NCBI GenBank assembly: GCA_934597585.1
Contig: CAKTSA010000014.1
Coordinates: forward strand, 1-38,974
Length of the DNA stretch: 38,974 bases
Reading direction: 5' to 3'
From: an uncultured Oscillospiraceae bacterium
GTDB taxonomy: Bacteria; Bacillota; Clostridia; Oscillospirales; Oscillospiraceae
The notes beneath the pieces were generated by a model. It saw nothing but the letters and a program-made list of their open reading frames with translations, was not told where the DNA came from and did no database searches. A program made the position numbers and the translations under genes. Below, piece by piece: positions 1 through 8,212 of this stretch (its first letter is position 1; each line of letters begins with the position of its first letter).

Positions 1-12
1 ATATGGTATTTG

Positions 13-18
13 TACAAT
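13..18 (+). promoter_or_regulatory. Possible -10 box for the pilus operon
   Basis: TACAAT lies about 90 bases before the first start codon. The -35 would fall off the left edge, so this is only a candidate. If correct, transcription begins near base 25 and the two hairpins at 30-77 lie in the leader. Confidence 0.35.
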
Positions 19-29
19 AACATACAGCC

Positions 30-77
30 GCAGTTTCCCCCTTGGGGGAAACTGCCTTTTATCCATACAAAAGGCAG
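30..77 (+). promoter_or_regulatory. Two overlapping hairpins in the pilus-operon leader
   Basis: Bases 30-41 pair perfectly with 44-55 (12 bp, GCAGTTTCCCCC arm). Bases 52-60 pair perfectly with 69-77 (CTGCCTTTT arm). The two stems share 52-55, so they cannot both form fully. The first is followed by CTTTTAT and resembles an intrinsic terminator, either of an upstream gene or as an attenuator. The ribosome-binding site follows at about 95-103. Confidence 0.55.
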
Positions 78-107
78 CCGCCATTCACCACCGGGAAAGG
101 AGAGACC

Positions 108-614
108 ATGCTGCAGCAGACCCCGCGTCCCCCGCGCCGCCGCGGCGCCGTCGTCGGCGTGACCATCGCCATTCTGCTGGCCGCCGCCATATTGCTGCTG
201 AACGTGTTCACCTACGTGCTCCACATCGCCCGCTATTATGGCGACAGCATGGAGCCCGCCCTGCACAGCGGCCAGACCCTCCTGATCCTCCGCACCGGCA
301 AGGTCACCGCCGGCGATGTGATCGCCTTCTACTACAACAACAAACTCCTGGTGCGCCGTGTGATCTGCACCGGCGGCAGCCAGATCACCGTGGAAAAGGA
401 CGGCAGCGTCCTCATCAACGAGCAGCCCCTGGACGAGCCCTACCTTGCGGACAAATCCATCGGCCAGTGTGATCTGGACTTCCCCTACTACGTGCAGCCC
501 GGCAGCGTCTTCGTCATGGGCGACGCCCGCGCCGTGTCCATGGACAGCCGCCTGTCCCAGATCGGCGCCATCCCCACAGACAGAATCCTGGGCAAGGTAC
601 TCTTCGTCCACTGA
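108..614 (+). CDS. Signal peptidase I family protein of the pilus operon, catalytic Lys replaced by Arg
   Basis: A 168-aa protein starting at ATG 108 behind AAGGAGA. An Arg-rich cytoplasmic N-terminus is followed by one membrane helix (about residues 14-38). The catalytic-Ser box reads YGDSMEP (Ser47). Family members remove signal peptides outside the membrane using a Ser/Lys dyad. The Lys normally sits in a (V/I)KR motif after the second conserved box, but here the motif is LVRRV, so position 83 is Arg (codon cgc at 354). The late GDARAVSMDSR box is conserved. The downstream surface-protein genes suggest a peptidase or assembly factor dedicated to the pilin precursors, as in other Gram-positive pilus loci. 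SipW/ER-type enzymes use His at this position, so Arg is unusual in either class. Activity is therefore uncertain. The 26-base gap to the next gene suggests an operon. Confidence 0.85.
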   Translation: MLQQTPRPPRRRGAVVGVTIAILLAAAILLLNVFTYVLHIARYYGDSMEPALHSGQTLLILRTGKVTAGDVIAFYYNNKLLVRRVICTGGSQITVEKDGSVLINEQPLDEPYLADKSIGQCDLDFPYYVQPGSVFVMGDARAVSMDSRLSQIGAIPTDRILGKVLFVH

Positions 615-640
615 TCCATACCATACGGGAGCAAGAAAGC

Positions 641-3600
641 GTGTACAGAAACGAAAGGACAAAAAACAAGCGAATATGGCTTTTCGTCGTGCTGGGCGTT
701 CTTTTGCTCCTGTCCGCGCTGCGTGCCTTCGGCTCCGTGACCGAGGCACTGGCCCTGGAGCAGCAGCCCCGCTGCGGCATGACCGAGCATCTCCACACGG
801 AGTCCTGCTATATCAACGACGTGCTCGTCTGCCGCCAGAAGGCCCACACCCACTCCGACAGCTGCTATCCCCTCCTGCTGGCGGACAACGACATCAACCG
901 CCTGCTGACCCAGATCGCCGCCACCCGTGACAGGAGCCTGGAGAGCCTCCTGCGCTCCGGCAGCGTCCGCAGCAGCGTGGTGCTCAACAAGGACCTCCGC
1001 GTGCAGACCGCGCCGGACAGTGCCGGCAGGGAAGAGGACCTCACCACCTGGACCGGTACCCTCGGCCTGCTGGCCCTTCCCGAGCAGCCCAGCACCTCCA
1101 CCAACGCCATCAACTTCTACATCCGCCTGGACGGAACCATCACCTGCATCGGCCATGATACGCTGACCAGAAGCGGCAGCAACCTCATCATATCCAGAGC
1201 CAACATCTTTTCCACGTATGACAATGTGGTGGAGACATCGCTTACCTCAGCCAATCTGCAAAGCAGCTACTATCTGTACTACAACACCAACGGCAGCAGC
1301 GCTGCGTTCACCAGCGTCTCCAGCAGGTCTGGAAATAATAACATTTCATTCGGACCCCGCTATACCACTACCGCCCGCCACGCGCTGCTCTGCTCCTCCG
1401 GCGGCACCCCCATCGACTTCTACACCCTGACCCTGGACTACTCCGCCACCGTCGGCGGCGTTACCCTGAAATACGTGGAATCCGGCAATACCTACACGCT
1501 GCCCACCCAGCCCGGCTATCACTGGGAGGACACCCACGGCAATACCATCACCACCGTCGCCCTCACCGCCCCCACCACCGTGTACGCCAGGCCCGACACC
1601 TGCACTGTCCTCTACTACGTGGACGGCATGGAATACGCCCGGGACGAGGGCCTCTACCCCAACACGGCCTACGCCCTGCGGGACGTTCCCGCCGGCTGGG
1701 AGGGCTGGCGGGGCGATGACGGCGTGGTGAGGAAAAACGACACCCAGATGACCCTCACCGGCTCCATGACCTTCCACGCGGTGAAATACGTCACCGTCAC
1801 CTTACGCCACCTGGACGGCACCACCTCCGCCCGGCAGGTGCTGCAGGGCGACCAGCTCACCCTGCCCAGCGGCTACTGGACCGATGCGTCGGACACCGCC
1901 TACACCGGCGGCACCGCCGTCACCATCAACGGCGACACCACCTTCCTCCAGACCTCCGGCCCGCCGCAGACGGTCACCTACGCCGTCAACTGGGCCACCC
2001 CCGCCGACCTGAACGCCCCCGCCACTGCTCCCAACGTGGTGGGCAGCGGCAGCGATACGGTGGCCGCCGGCGCCACCCACATGGTCAGCCGTGTGTCCGC
2101 CCGCACCGTCACCTGTGCCTTCACCAACGTCCCCAACCGCTACGGCAGCGTCTACTTCGCCGGCTGGCAGACAGAGACCGGCGAGACCATCCAGCCCGAC
2201 GCCCGCCTGACCTGGGACGAGCTGAAGCTCTACGACGCCGATAACGACGGTGTCACCACCCTCACCGGCCTGTGGCGCTACCACCCGCTGCAGAGCGTCA
2301 ACTTCTTCGTGAAGCTCAACTCCGCCCACAGCGGCGGCGAGACCGACTCCGAGTACTACACCCCCGTCATCTTCACCACCTACGTGGGCGGCATCGAAAG
2401 CGACCTGAGCGCCTCCTCCGCCGACGATGTGGATACCCTCAACCAGAAATACGCCATCGACATGACGGCCGATACCACCTACCTGGCCAACGACCGCCTT
2501 CTCCGCGCCATGTACGGCAGCGATACCGCCCCCTGGCTGGCAGAGCTGCCCCACGACGACGACATCTTCCAGGCGCTGAAGACCTACGTGAAGGACGGCG
2601 GCCAGCTCAGCGTCCCCAACGAGGCCGGCGAGTTCATCACCGTCAACGTCGACGACCTGAACGAATACGGCTACGCCATCCGCTGGTACGCCTTCAAGGC
2701 CTGCAGCGACGGCGGCGACGTCTACGACTGGCACGTGGACGGCGTGCTGGTCCGCAAGGAGGGCCGCGTCCACACCACCAAGACCTTCTCCGGCAACGAG
2801 ACCCTCATCCACCAGGCAAAGGACGGCTTCTTCATCCACGCCGTCAACGAGGACGGCGACCAGCGCTGCATCATGACCCTTACCGTCCCCACCGACGACC
2901 AGCGCACGGCCATCCTTGACCGCCTGAGCCTCTCCGCCGCCCAGATCACCGACTGGCTCACCCCCATCGACGACGGCGACGGAAACGACAACACCTTCCT
3001 CTGGGAATTCCGCGACGTGGAGTATAACGAGGGCTGGACCATCACCGAATACCCGCCCCAGGTGCCGGAGTCGGCGGACTACGCCGAGTGGGTGGTGGTG
3101 GACTCCTCCGCCGTCAACCAGTCCAACGCCGGCACCGGCGGCACCGTGGAGGTCAAGGGCGTCACCCACGCCACCGACCTGGAGGACCCCGAGTGGCTCC
3201 GGGCGGAGTTCAACAACATCTATTTCCGGGGCAACTCCCTTATGCTGAAAAAGGAAGATGTCGCCACCGGCCAGGCCCTGGCCGGCGCACAGTTCCAGCT
3301 GTACCAGGGCGATACCCTCATGACCTTCGACTACAACGCGGACACCGGACTTTATGAGTTCGACAGCTTCGGCAACGGTGCCATCGACACCCTGGTCTGC
3401 GACGGCTACGCCAACCTCTCCACCAGCGGCTTTGCCTACGACATGGGCGGCATCACCGTCCGCGAGGTCGCCGCCCCGGAGGGCTACGGCGCCGTAGGCG
3501 ACGTGACCATCGGCTACACCCAGGACACCGACGGCGACGGCGTTCCCGACAGCGCCATCGGCATCCTCAACAGCGCCGACAGCAGCGCCTACGCCCGCTA

Positions 3601-4450
3601 CGACAGCGGCCTTCTGGTCATCCGCAACAGCTCCGCCCCCACCCGCGTCACCGCCGTAAAGCGCTGGAACTGCGCCGACAGCGAGCGGGAGGACGTGGTC
3701 ATGCAGCTCCTGGCCAACGGCAGCGCCAACACCGCCGCCGCCATTCTCCAGAGCAGCGGCCAGAGCGCCACCGTCACCCTCACCGCCGTGGACGGCTGGG
3801 TCTGCACCTGGTACGACCTGCCCGTCTACGCCAACGGCGCGCCCGTCGTCTGGACCATCCGCGAGCTGCGGGTGGGCAGCGAGAACTGCAAGGCCGATTA
3901 CACCTTCCCCAACTGGATCGTCACCTACCGCAGCCAGACCACCACCGACGGCCTGGTGCTGACGGCGGAGAACACCCCCAAGCGCCCCATGCTCTACCTG
4001 GAGAAATGGGACATGCTGGGCCGCCAGCCGCTGGAGGGCGCCGTGTTCTCCCTCATTGCCGTAGATGATGCCGGCGCACCCCTCTCCGGTGCCGTGGCCA
4101 AAACCGCTGTCACCGGCGCGGACGGCACCCTGCGTTTCGATAACCTCCGCCACAACACCCGCTACCGCCTGACGGAGCTGCAAGCCCCGGAGGGCTATAT
4201 CCCCTACGATATCCCGGCCTATCTCACCCTGGGCGAGGATGGCCGCGTCACCGTGGAGTCCCACGGCTATGTGTCCGCCGCCGCCACAGCCTTCCATATC
4301 CGCGTCGTGAACCGCTCGGCCGACAGCCTGCCGGAAACCGGCGGCAGCGGCCTCAACGGGTACTACGCAGCGGGCGCGGCCCTGGCGCTCACCGCCCTCT
4401 GCGCTGCCATACGCTCCCACCGGAGACGAGGGGAGGGGTCAAACGGGTAG
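641..4450 (+). CDS. Large LPETG-anchored pilus tip/adhesin-like protein
   Basis: A 1269-aa protein with a GTG start at 641 and a GGGAG ribosome-binding site at 627-631. It has an N-terminal signal/membrane segment (about residues 11-30) and then a short Cys/His-rich stretch with two copies of a HTxSCY-type motif (about residues 45-76). Next come beta-rich repeats around residues 265-450 that recall InlB/Listeria-Bacteroides-type repeats, and a long region of unknown fold. The C-terminal part has SpaA/Cna-B-type modules from about residue 867, about 1000 and about 1117, with an E-box-like TELQAPEGY. The sorting signal is LPETG at 1230-1234, a hydrophobic stretch and RSHRRR. Large size, first position among the pilins and the anchoring signal fit a tip adhesin linked to the pilus by the class C sortase. 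The ligand cannot be read from the sequence. Confidence 0.85.
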   Translation: MYRNERTKNKRIWLFVVLGVLLLLSALRAFGSVTEALALEQQPRCGMTEHLHTESCYINDVLVCRQKAHTHSDSCYPLLLADNDINRLLTQIAATRDRSLESLLRSGSVRSSVVLNKDLRVQTAPDSAGREEDLTTWTGTLGLLALPEQPSTSTNAINFYIRLDGTITCIGHDTLTRSGSNLIISRANIFSTYDNVVETSLTSANLQSSYYLYYNTNGSSAAFTSVSSRSGNNNISFGPRYTTTARHALLCSSGGTPIDFYTLTLDYSATVGGVTLKYVESGNTYTLPTQPGYHWEDTHGNTITTVALTAPTTVYARPDTCTVLYYVDGMEYARDEGLYPNTAYALRDVPAGWEGWRGDDGVVRKNDTQMTLTGSMTFHAVKYVTVTLRHLDGTTSARQVLQGDQLTLPSGYWTDASDTAYTGGTAVTINGDTTFLQTSGPPQTVTYAVNWATPADLNAPATAPNVVGSGSDTVAAGATHMVSRVSARTVTCAFTNVPNRYGSVYFAGWQTETGETIQPDARLTWDELKLYDADNDGVTTLTGLWRYHPLQSVNFFVKLNSAHSGGETDSEYYTPVIFTTYVGGIESDLSASSADDVDTLNQKYAIDMTADTTYLANDRLLRAMYGSDTAPWLAELPHDDDIFQALKTYVKDGGQLSVPNEAGEFITVNVDDLNEYGYAIRWYAFKACSDGGDVYDWHVDGVLVRKEGRVHTTKTFSGNETLIHQAKDGFFIHAVNEDGDQRCIMTLTVPTDDQRTAILDRLSLSAAQITDWLTPIDDGDGNDNTFLWEFRDVEYNEGWTITEYPPQVPESADYAEWVVVDSSAVNQSNAGTGGTVEVKGVTHATDLEDPEWLRAEFNNIYFRGNSLMLKKEDVATGQALAGAQFQLYQGDTLMTFDYNADTGLYEFDSFGNGAIDTLVCDGYANLSTSGFAYDMGGITVREVAAPEGYGAVGDVTIGYTQDTDGDGVPDSAIGILNSADSSAYARYDSGLLVIRNSSAPTRVTAVKRWNCADSEREDVVMQLLANGSANTAAAILQSSGQSATVTLTAVDGWVCTWYDLPVYANGAPVVWTIRELRVGSENCKADYTFPNWIVTYRSQTTTDGLVLTAENTPKRPMLYLEKWDMLGRQPLEGAVFSLIAVDDAGAPLSGAVAKTAVTGADGTLRFDNLRHNTRYRLTELQAPEGYIPYDIPAYLTLGEDGRVTVESHGYVSAAATAFHIRVVNRSADSLPETGGSGLNGYYAAGAALALTALCAAIRSHRRRGEGSNG

Positions 4451-4515
4451 CCGCCGCGCTCCCGCCGAATATGTTCGCAAAAACATTGACATAAAAAGAG
4501 AAAGGACAAAATCAC

Positions 4516-5934
4516 ATGAGAAAACTCAAACAAACCCTGGTCATGCTCCTGGCCGCCATCATGCTGCTGGCCACCGTGACCACCGCCATGGCCGCCACCG
4601 CCATGACCGACAAAGGCTCGGTGAAGATCACCAACGCCGTGGCTGGCGTCACCTACAAGCTGTACCGCATCTTTGACATCAGCGGCATCAGCGGCGACAA
4701 CAAGGCCGCCTTCATCACCAACGAAAAGTGGAACGATGCCGTCAGAAACTTTAATCTGGGCTTCGGCGAAATTGTCGGCACCGGCGTGGGTTCCGCCGTT
4801 ACCATCAAGAACTTCAACTCCGACGCAAACGCCCAGTCGCTGGCCGAAAAGGTGGTCGAGGCTGCCGCGGCCGGTCCCATCGCCCCTGACGCCACCGCAA
4901 GCTCCGACGCCAGCGGCGAAAAGTTCATTGAGAATCTCCAGTACGGCTTCTACGTCATGGTGTCTGACCGTCAGGGCGACACCGCGGCCAGATACACCAC
5001 CTTCACGGTAATGAGCGCTGCCGCCGTGGATGTCAACGAGAAGAACATCAAGGCTCCCGCCATTGACAAGAAGGTGGACAACCAGCAGGCCATCTCTGCC
5101 GACTTCAATCAGGTGCTGAACTACACCATCACCGTCACTGCCGCCGCCGGTACGGATACCTATACCATCACCGACGCCCTCCCCACACAGATCACGCTGA
5201 ACACCAACTCCATCACCCTCAGCAAGAACGACGCTGCCCTCGCTATCACCACCGACTACACCCTCACCGCCACCACCACCGGCTTTACCCTGACGCTGAC
5301 CCCTGCTGCCCGCGCGGCCCTGAAGGATAACGACGTCCTCGTCGTCAGCTATCAGGCCACGCTTCAGCCCAACGAAAACACGCTGAACGCCTACACCAAC
5401 ACCGCTACCCTTTCCTATGGCCAGGACAAGAGCCTCTCCGATACCGCCGATGTGTTCAGCGGCCACATCACGTTTGAGAAGCGGGATAACCACAGCAACA
5501 TTCTGGCCGGTGCCAAGTTCGTGGTGAAGAACGACGCGGACGACAAGTATGCCAAGCTCAACGGCAGCGGCCACACCTGGGCGTTTGGAAGCTGGGTCGA
5601 TAACGAGCAGCAGGCCACCGTCATCACCACGGAAAGCAACACCGCCGCCGTTATCGTCCGTGGTCTCAAGTCCGGCACCTACACGCTGGTGGAGACTGAA
5701 GCCCCCACCGGCTATGTCAAGGGCGCTGATACGGAAGTGAAGATCAACAGAGAGGTTAACGAGAACAATCTTCTTATCGGACTGTTCACCACAACGGCTA
5801 CCGTCATCAACACCGTTGGTTCCACTCTGCCGGAGACCGGCGGCATCGGCACCACCATCTTCTACATCGCCGGCGCCCTGCTGGCCGTGTCCGCCGTGGC
5901 ACTGCTCATCGTCAAGCGCCGCAAGCACGCGTAA
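4516..5934 (+). CDS. Major (backbone) pilin, SpaA-type, LPETG-anchored
   Basis: A 472-aa protein with a signal peptide ending near residue 26 (AMAA). A fimbrial isopeptide D2-type domain follows (about residues 180-300), then a Cna-B domain with the E-box ETEAPTGY (Glu393), which normally supports an internal Lys-Asn isopeptide bond. LPETG is at 438-442, followed by a membrane segment and KRRKHA. The usual pilin motif around the cross-linking lysine (YPKN) seems to be represented by NEKN, with Lys176 just before the APAIDKKV segment. If so, Tyr-Pro is replaced but the Lys is kept. The sortase directly downstream would polymerise this subunit by joining the LPET threonine to that lysine. A GC-rich hairpin without a U-run follows (5950-5976). 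Confidence 0.88.
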   Translation: MRKLKQTLVMLLAAIMLLATVTTAMAATAMTDKGSVKITNAVAGVTYKLYRIFDISGISGDNKAAFITNEKWNDAVRNFNLGFGEIVGTGVGSAVTIKNFNSDANAQSLAEKVVEAAAAGPIAPDATASSDASGEKFIENLQYGFYVMVSDRQGDTAARYTTFTVMSAAAVDVNEKNIKAPAIDKKVDNQQAISADFNQVLNYTITVTAAAGTDTYTITDALPTQITLNTNSITLSKNDAALAITTDYTLTATTTGFTLTLTPAARAALKDNDVLVVSYQATLQPNENTLNAYTNTATLSYGQDKSLSDTADVFSGHITFEKRDNHSNILAGAKFVVKNDADDKYAKLNGSGHTWAFGSWVDNEQQATVITTESNTAAVIVRGLKSGTYTLVETEAPTGYVKGADTEVKINREVNENNLLIGLFTTTATVINTVGSTLPETGGIGTTIFYIAGALLAVSAVALLIVKRRKHA

Positions 5935-5949
5935 CCCATCCATCCGTAT

Positions 5950-5976
5950 CGCGGGGAGGGCGCTTCCCTCCCCGCG
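5950..5976 (+). other. Intercistronic stem-loop between pilin and sortase
   Basis: An 11-bp perfect stem (CGCGGGGAGGG arm, loop CGCTT) with no following T-run, so it is unlikely to stop transcription completely. In this position it could protect the 3' end of the abundant pilin mRNA or reduce read-through into the sortase genes. That role is inference. Confidence 0.5.
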
Positions 5977-6000
5977 GTACAGCCGCAAGGAGAGCCCCGT

Positions 6001-6867
6001 ATGAAAAAATCAAAAAAAGACCGGCTGTTTACCACCGGTCTCATCCTGATGCTTCTGGCGGGACTGTCCCTGCTGCTGTACCCCTCCGTCAGCAACTACC
6101 TGAACTCCGTCCGTCAGGCCCAGTCCATCCTCACCTACGACAACGAGGTGGCCGCCCTGCGGCAGGAGGACTACCAGCGCCTGCGCCAACAGGCCCAGGA
6201 CTATAACGCCACCCTCCTGGACCGCCCCAGCCCCTACGGCCTCACAGACGCCCAGCAGGCCCTCTATCCCGCCGCCCTCCTGACCGGCGGCAGCGACGTC
6301 ATGGCCTATCTGGAGATCCCCTCCATCTCCGTCACCCTCCCCATCTGCCACGGCACCGAGACCGCCACCCTCCAGAAGTCCGTGGGCCATCTGGAGTGGA
6401 GCAGTCTGCCCATCGGCGGCGACAGCACCCACTGCGTCCTCTCCGGCCACCGCGGCCTGCCCTCCTCCGAGCTTCTCACCAACCTGGACCATCTGGAGTA
6501 CGGAGATGTCTTCTACCTCCACGTCCTGGGCGACACCCTGCAGTACCGCGTGGACCGCATCGCCGTCGTAGAGCCCGGCGACTTCCACCTGTTGAACATC
6601 GAGCCCGGCAAGGACTACGTCACCCTCATCACCTGCACCCCTTACGGCATCAACTCCCACCGTCTGCTGGTCCGCGGCGTCCGCATCGCCGCCGGAGAGC
6701 ACGGCGCCGCCGCCGTCCCCCTCACCAACGAGGTCCGCTCCCTGGACCTGAAATACGTGATCCTGGCGGTGCCGCTGACCCTGGCCGCAGCCGTCTTCCT
6801 GGTCCTGACCCTGGACAGCCGCAGCCGCAAAAAGAAAGGAGCGCCCACCGATGACGCGGATCAATAG
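6001..6867 (+). CDS. srtC: Class C (pilus-polymerising) sortase
   Basis: A 288-aa membrane transpeptidase with an N-terminal helix (about residues 10-28), an extracellular catalytic domain and a second C-terminal membrane helix (about residues 250-270), the arrangement typical of class C. The active-site residues are His150 (SGHRGL), Cys212 (LITCTPYG) and Arg225 (HRLLVRG). A lid-like motif DRPSPYG at 74-80 resembles the DP(F/W) lid that blocks the active site in pilus sortases. It should link the LPXTG pilins encoded on either side into a fibre. Its last 17 bases overlap the next gene, implying coupled translation. Confidence 0.93.
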   Translation: MKKSKKDRLFTTGLILMLLAGLSLLLYPSVSNYLNSVRQAQSILTYDNEVAALRQEDYQRLRQQAQDYNATLLDRPSPYGLTDAQQALYPAALLTGGSDVMAYLEIPSISVTLPICHGTETATLQKSVGHLEWSSLPIGGDSTHCVLSGHRGLPSSELLTNLDHLEYGDVFYLHVLGDTLQYRVDRIAVVEPGDFHLLNIEPGKDYVTLITCTPYGINSHRLLVRGVRIAAGEHGAAAVPLTNEVRSLDLKYVILAVPLTLAAAVFLVLTLDSRSRKKKGAPTDDADQ

Positions 6868-7501
6868 CATACTGCGCCGTCTCGGCGTCCTGTCGGCGGC
6901 GCTGCTGCTGGCCCTGTGCTGCACCGTGACGGCCGCCGCCGAAAGGACCGGCACCCTCACCCTCCAGCTCACCGACGAGACCGGCGCTCCCGCTCCGGAG
7001 CTCCAGGTCCGCCTCTACCGCGTAGGCCAGCCCGACGGCACCCTGACCCCGGATTTCGCCGCCGCGGATATCGCCCCCGGCGACCTGCTCTCCCAGCGGC
7101 AGAGCGCCCAAAACGCCGTTACCCTGGCCACCCTGGCCAGCACCAAAAAGCTGACCGGCGCCGACCTTACCGCCGACGCCCACGGCGAGGCCCGCTTCAC
7201 CGGCCTGTCCCAGGGCGTCTATCTGGTCCTCTGCCCGCCGGGCCAGCCCCTGACCTTTCCCGCCTTCCTGGTGCGCATCCCCCTCACCGTCAACGGCGCC
7301 GCCGTCTACGACGTGGTGTCCCGCCCCAAGGCTGGCCCCCCCGCCGATCCCGCCCCCACTCCGACCCCCGCGCCCGACGGCGCCCTGCCCCAGACCGGCG
7401 CCGACCCGCTGCCCCTGCTGTTTCTCCTCGCCGGCGGCTGCCTGCTGGTGATCCTGGGCACGGCGGACATCCTCCACAGCAGGAGGGAACACGATGCATA
7501 A
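6851..7501 (+). CDS. LPQTG minor/basal pilin candidate
   Basis: A 216-aa secreted protein with a signal peptide (about residues 1-31, AAAER after it), one SpaA/Cna-B-like beta domain (about residues 34-165), a Pro-rich PTPTPAP linker, and a sorting signal LPQTG at 179-183 followed by a hydrophobic segment and HSRREHDA. Short length, a single domain and a Pro-rich tail match the minor pilin that joins the fibre to the cell wall. The ATG lies inside the sortase gene, and its own end overlaps the next gene by 8 bases. The central LPQTG differs from the LPETG of the other two pilins, which may direct it to the second sortase. That last point is inference. Confidence 0.8.
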   Translation: MTRINSILRRLGVLSAALLLALCCTVTAAAERTGTLTLQLTDETGAPAPELQVRLYRVGQPDGTLTPDFAAADIAPGDLLSQRQSAQNAVTLATLASTKKLTGADLTADAHGEARFTGLSQGVYLVLCPPGQPLTFPAFLVRIPLTVNGAAVYDVVSRPKAGPPADPAPTPTPAPDGALPQTGADPLPLLFLLAGGCLLVILGTADILHSRREHDA

Positions 7502-8051
7502 GAGAACCCGCGGCATCCTGCTGCTGGCGGTGGGCTTTGTGATGCTCTTCGCCGCTGTGGCCCTCTACTGGACCTACGACGGCCGGGACCGCCTGGCCGG
7601 CGAGACCGCCGCCGCCCTCCTGCGGGAGCTGGAGGCGGACCCCGCGCCCTCCGCCGCGGCGGAGCCGGAGCCCACCCTCACCACCCCGGAGGGCTATCAG
7701 CTCCTGGGTTCGCTGCACATCCCGGCCCTGGACCTCTCCCTGCCGGTGCTGGCCGCCTGGGACGAGACGCTGCTGGACGCCGCTCCCTGCCGCTACTCCG
7801 GCACCCTCGCCGCCGACGACCTGGTGATCATGGGCCATAGCTACCGCACCCATTTCCGTCCCCTGTGGGACATCCAGCCCGGCGCCGCCGTCCTGTTCAC
7901 CGACGCCCTGGGCCGCTCCCGCGCCTATACCGTGGCCCAGGTGGAGACTGTGCCCGGCACCCAGGGCGACGCCCTTCCCTCCGACTATCCTCTCACTCTC
8001 TTCACCTGCACCGCCGACAGCAGGCACCGTCTTCTGGTCCGCTGCCGGTGA
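7494..8051 (+). CDS. Second sortase, class uncertain (possibly class D/B-like), cell-wall anchoring candidate
   Basis: A 185-aa single-pass sortase: one N-terminal membrane helix (about residues 7-25), an acidic/Ala-Pro linker, and a compact catalytic domain with His115 (IMGHSYRTHF), Cys172 (LFTCTAD) and Arg183 (HRLLVRC). It lacks the class C lid and C-terminal helix, so it probably does not polymerise pili. A housekeeping-type anchoring role for the finished pilus is the simplest reading. I cannot assign a class firmly by eye. It is the last gene of the operon; a terminator follows at 8072-8101. Confidence 0.85.
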   Translation: MHKRTRGILLLAVGFVMLFAAVALYWTYDGRDRLAGETAAALLRELEADPAPSAAAEPEPTLTTPEGYQLLGSLHIPALDLSLPVLAAWDETLLDAAPCRYSGTLAADDLVIMGHSYRTHFRPLWDIQPGAAVLFTDALGRSRAYTVAQVETVPGTQGDALPSDYPLTLFTCTADSRHRLLVRCR

Positions 8052-8069
8052 GGGCATCTCTCCCCATAG

Positions 8070-8111
8070 AAGCAGGGCCGGCGCTTCCGCACCGGCCCTG
8101 CTTCATTTTTC
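8070..8111 (+). terminator. Rho-independent terminator of the pilus operon
   Basis: A perfect 10-bp stem GCAGGGCCGG / CCGGCCCTGC (8072-8081 and 8092-8101) followed by TTCATTTTTCTTT. Confidence 0.85.
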
Positions 8112-8126
8112 TTTCCCCAAAACGCA

Positions 8127-8157
8127 TCAGGGCCATCCCTCGCCGGGATGGCCCTGA
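8127..8157 (-). terminator. Terminator of the beta-helix surface protein gene
   Basis: A 13-bp perfect inverted repeat (8127-8139 with 8145-8157, loop TCGCC). On the minus strand it is followed by TGCGTTTTGGGG. It lies between two convergent genes. Confidence 0.7.
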
Positions 8158-8212
8158 CCATATGCGCCCGATCTCCCCATGGGCAAATATGCTCGCTCGT
8201 TTGTTGGTTTGT

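Noticed and set aside
42..107. Upstream extension of the signal peptidase to a TTG at base 42
   Set aside because: It would begin inside the first hairpin without a ribosome-binding site; ATG 108 follows AAGGAGA and gives a standard N-terminus.
1802..4420. Long open frame on the minus strand opposite the tip adhesin
   Set aside because: It mirrors the GC-rich codon bias of the real gene and gives a low-complexity Gly/Val/Ala-rich product with no signal, motif or ribosome-binding site.
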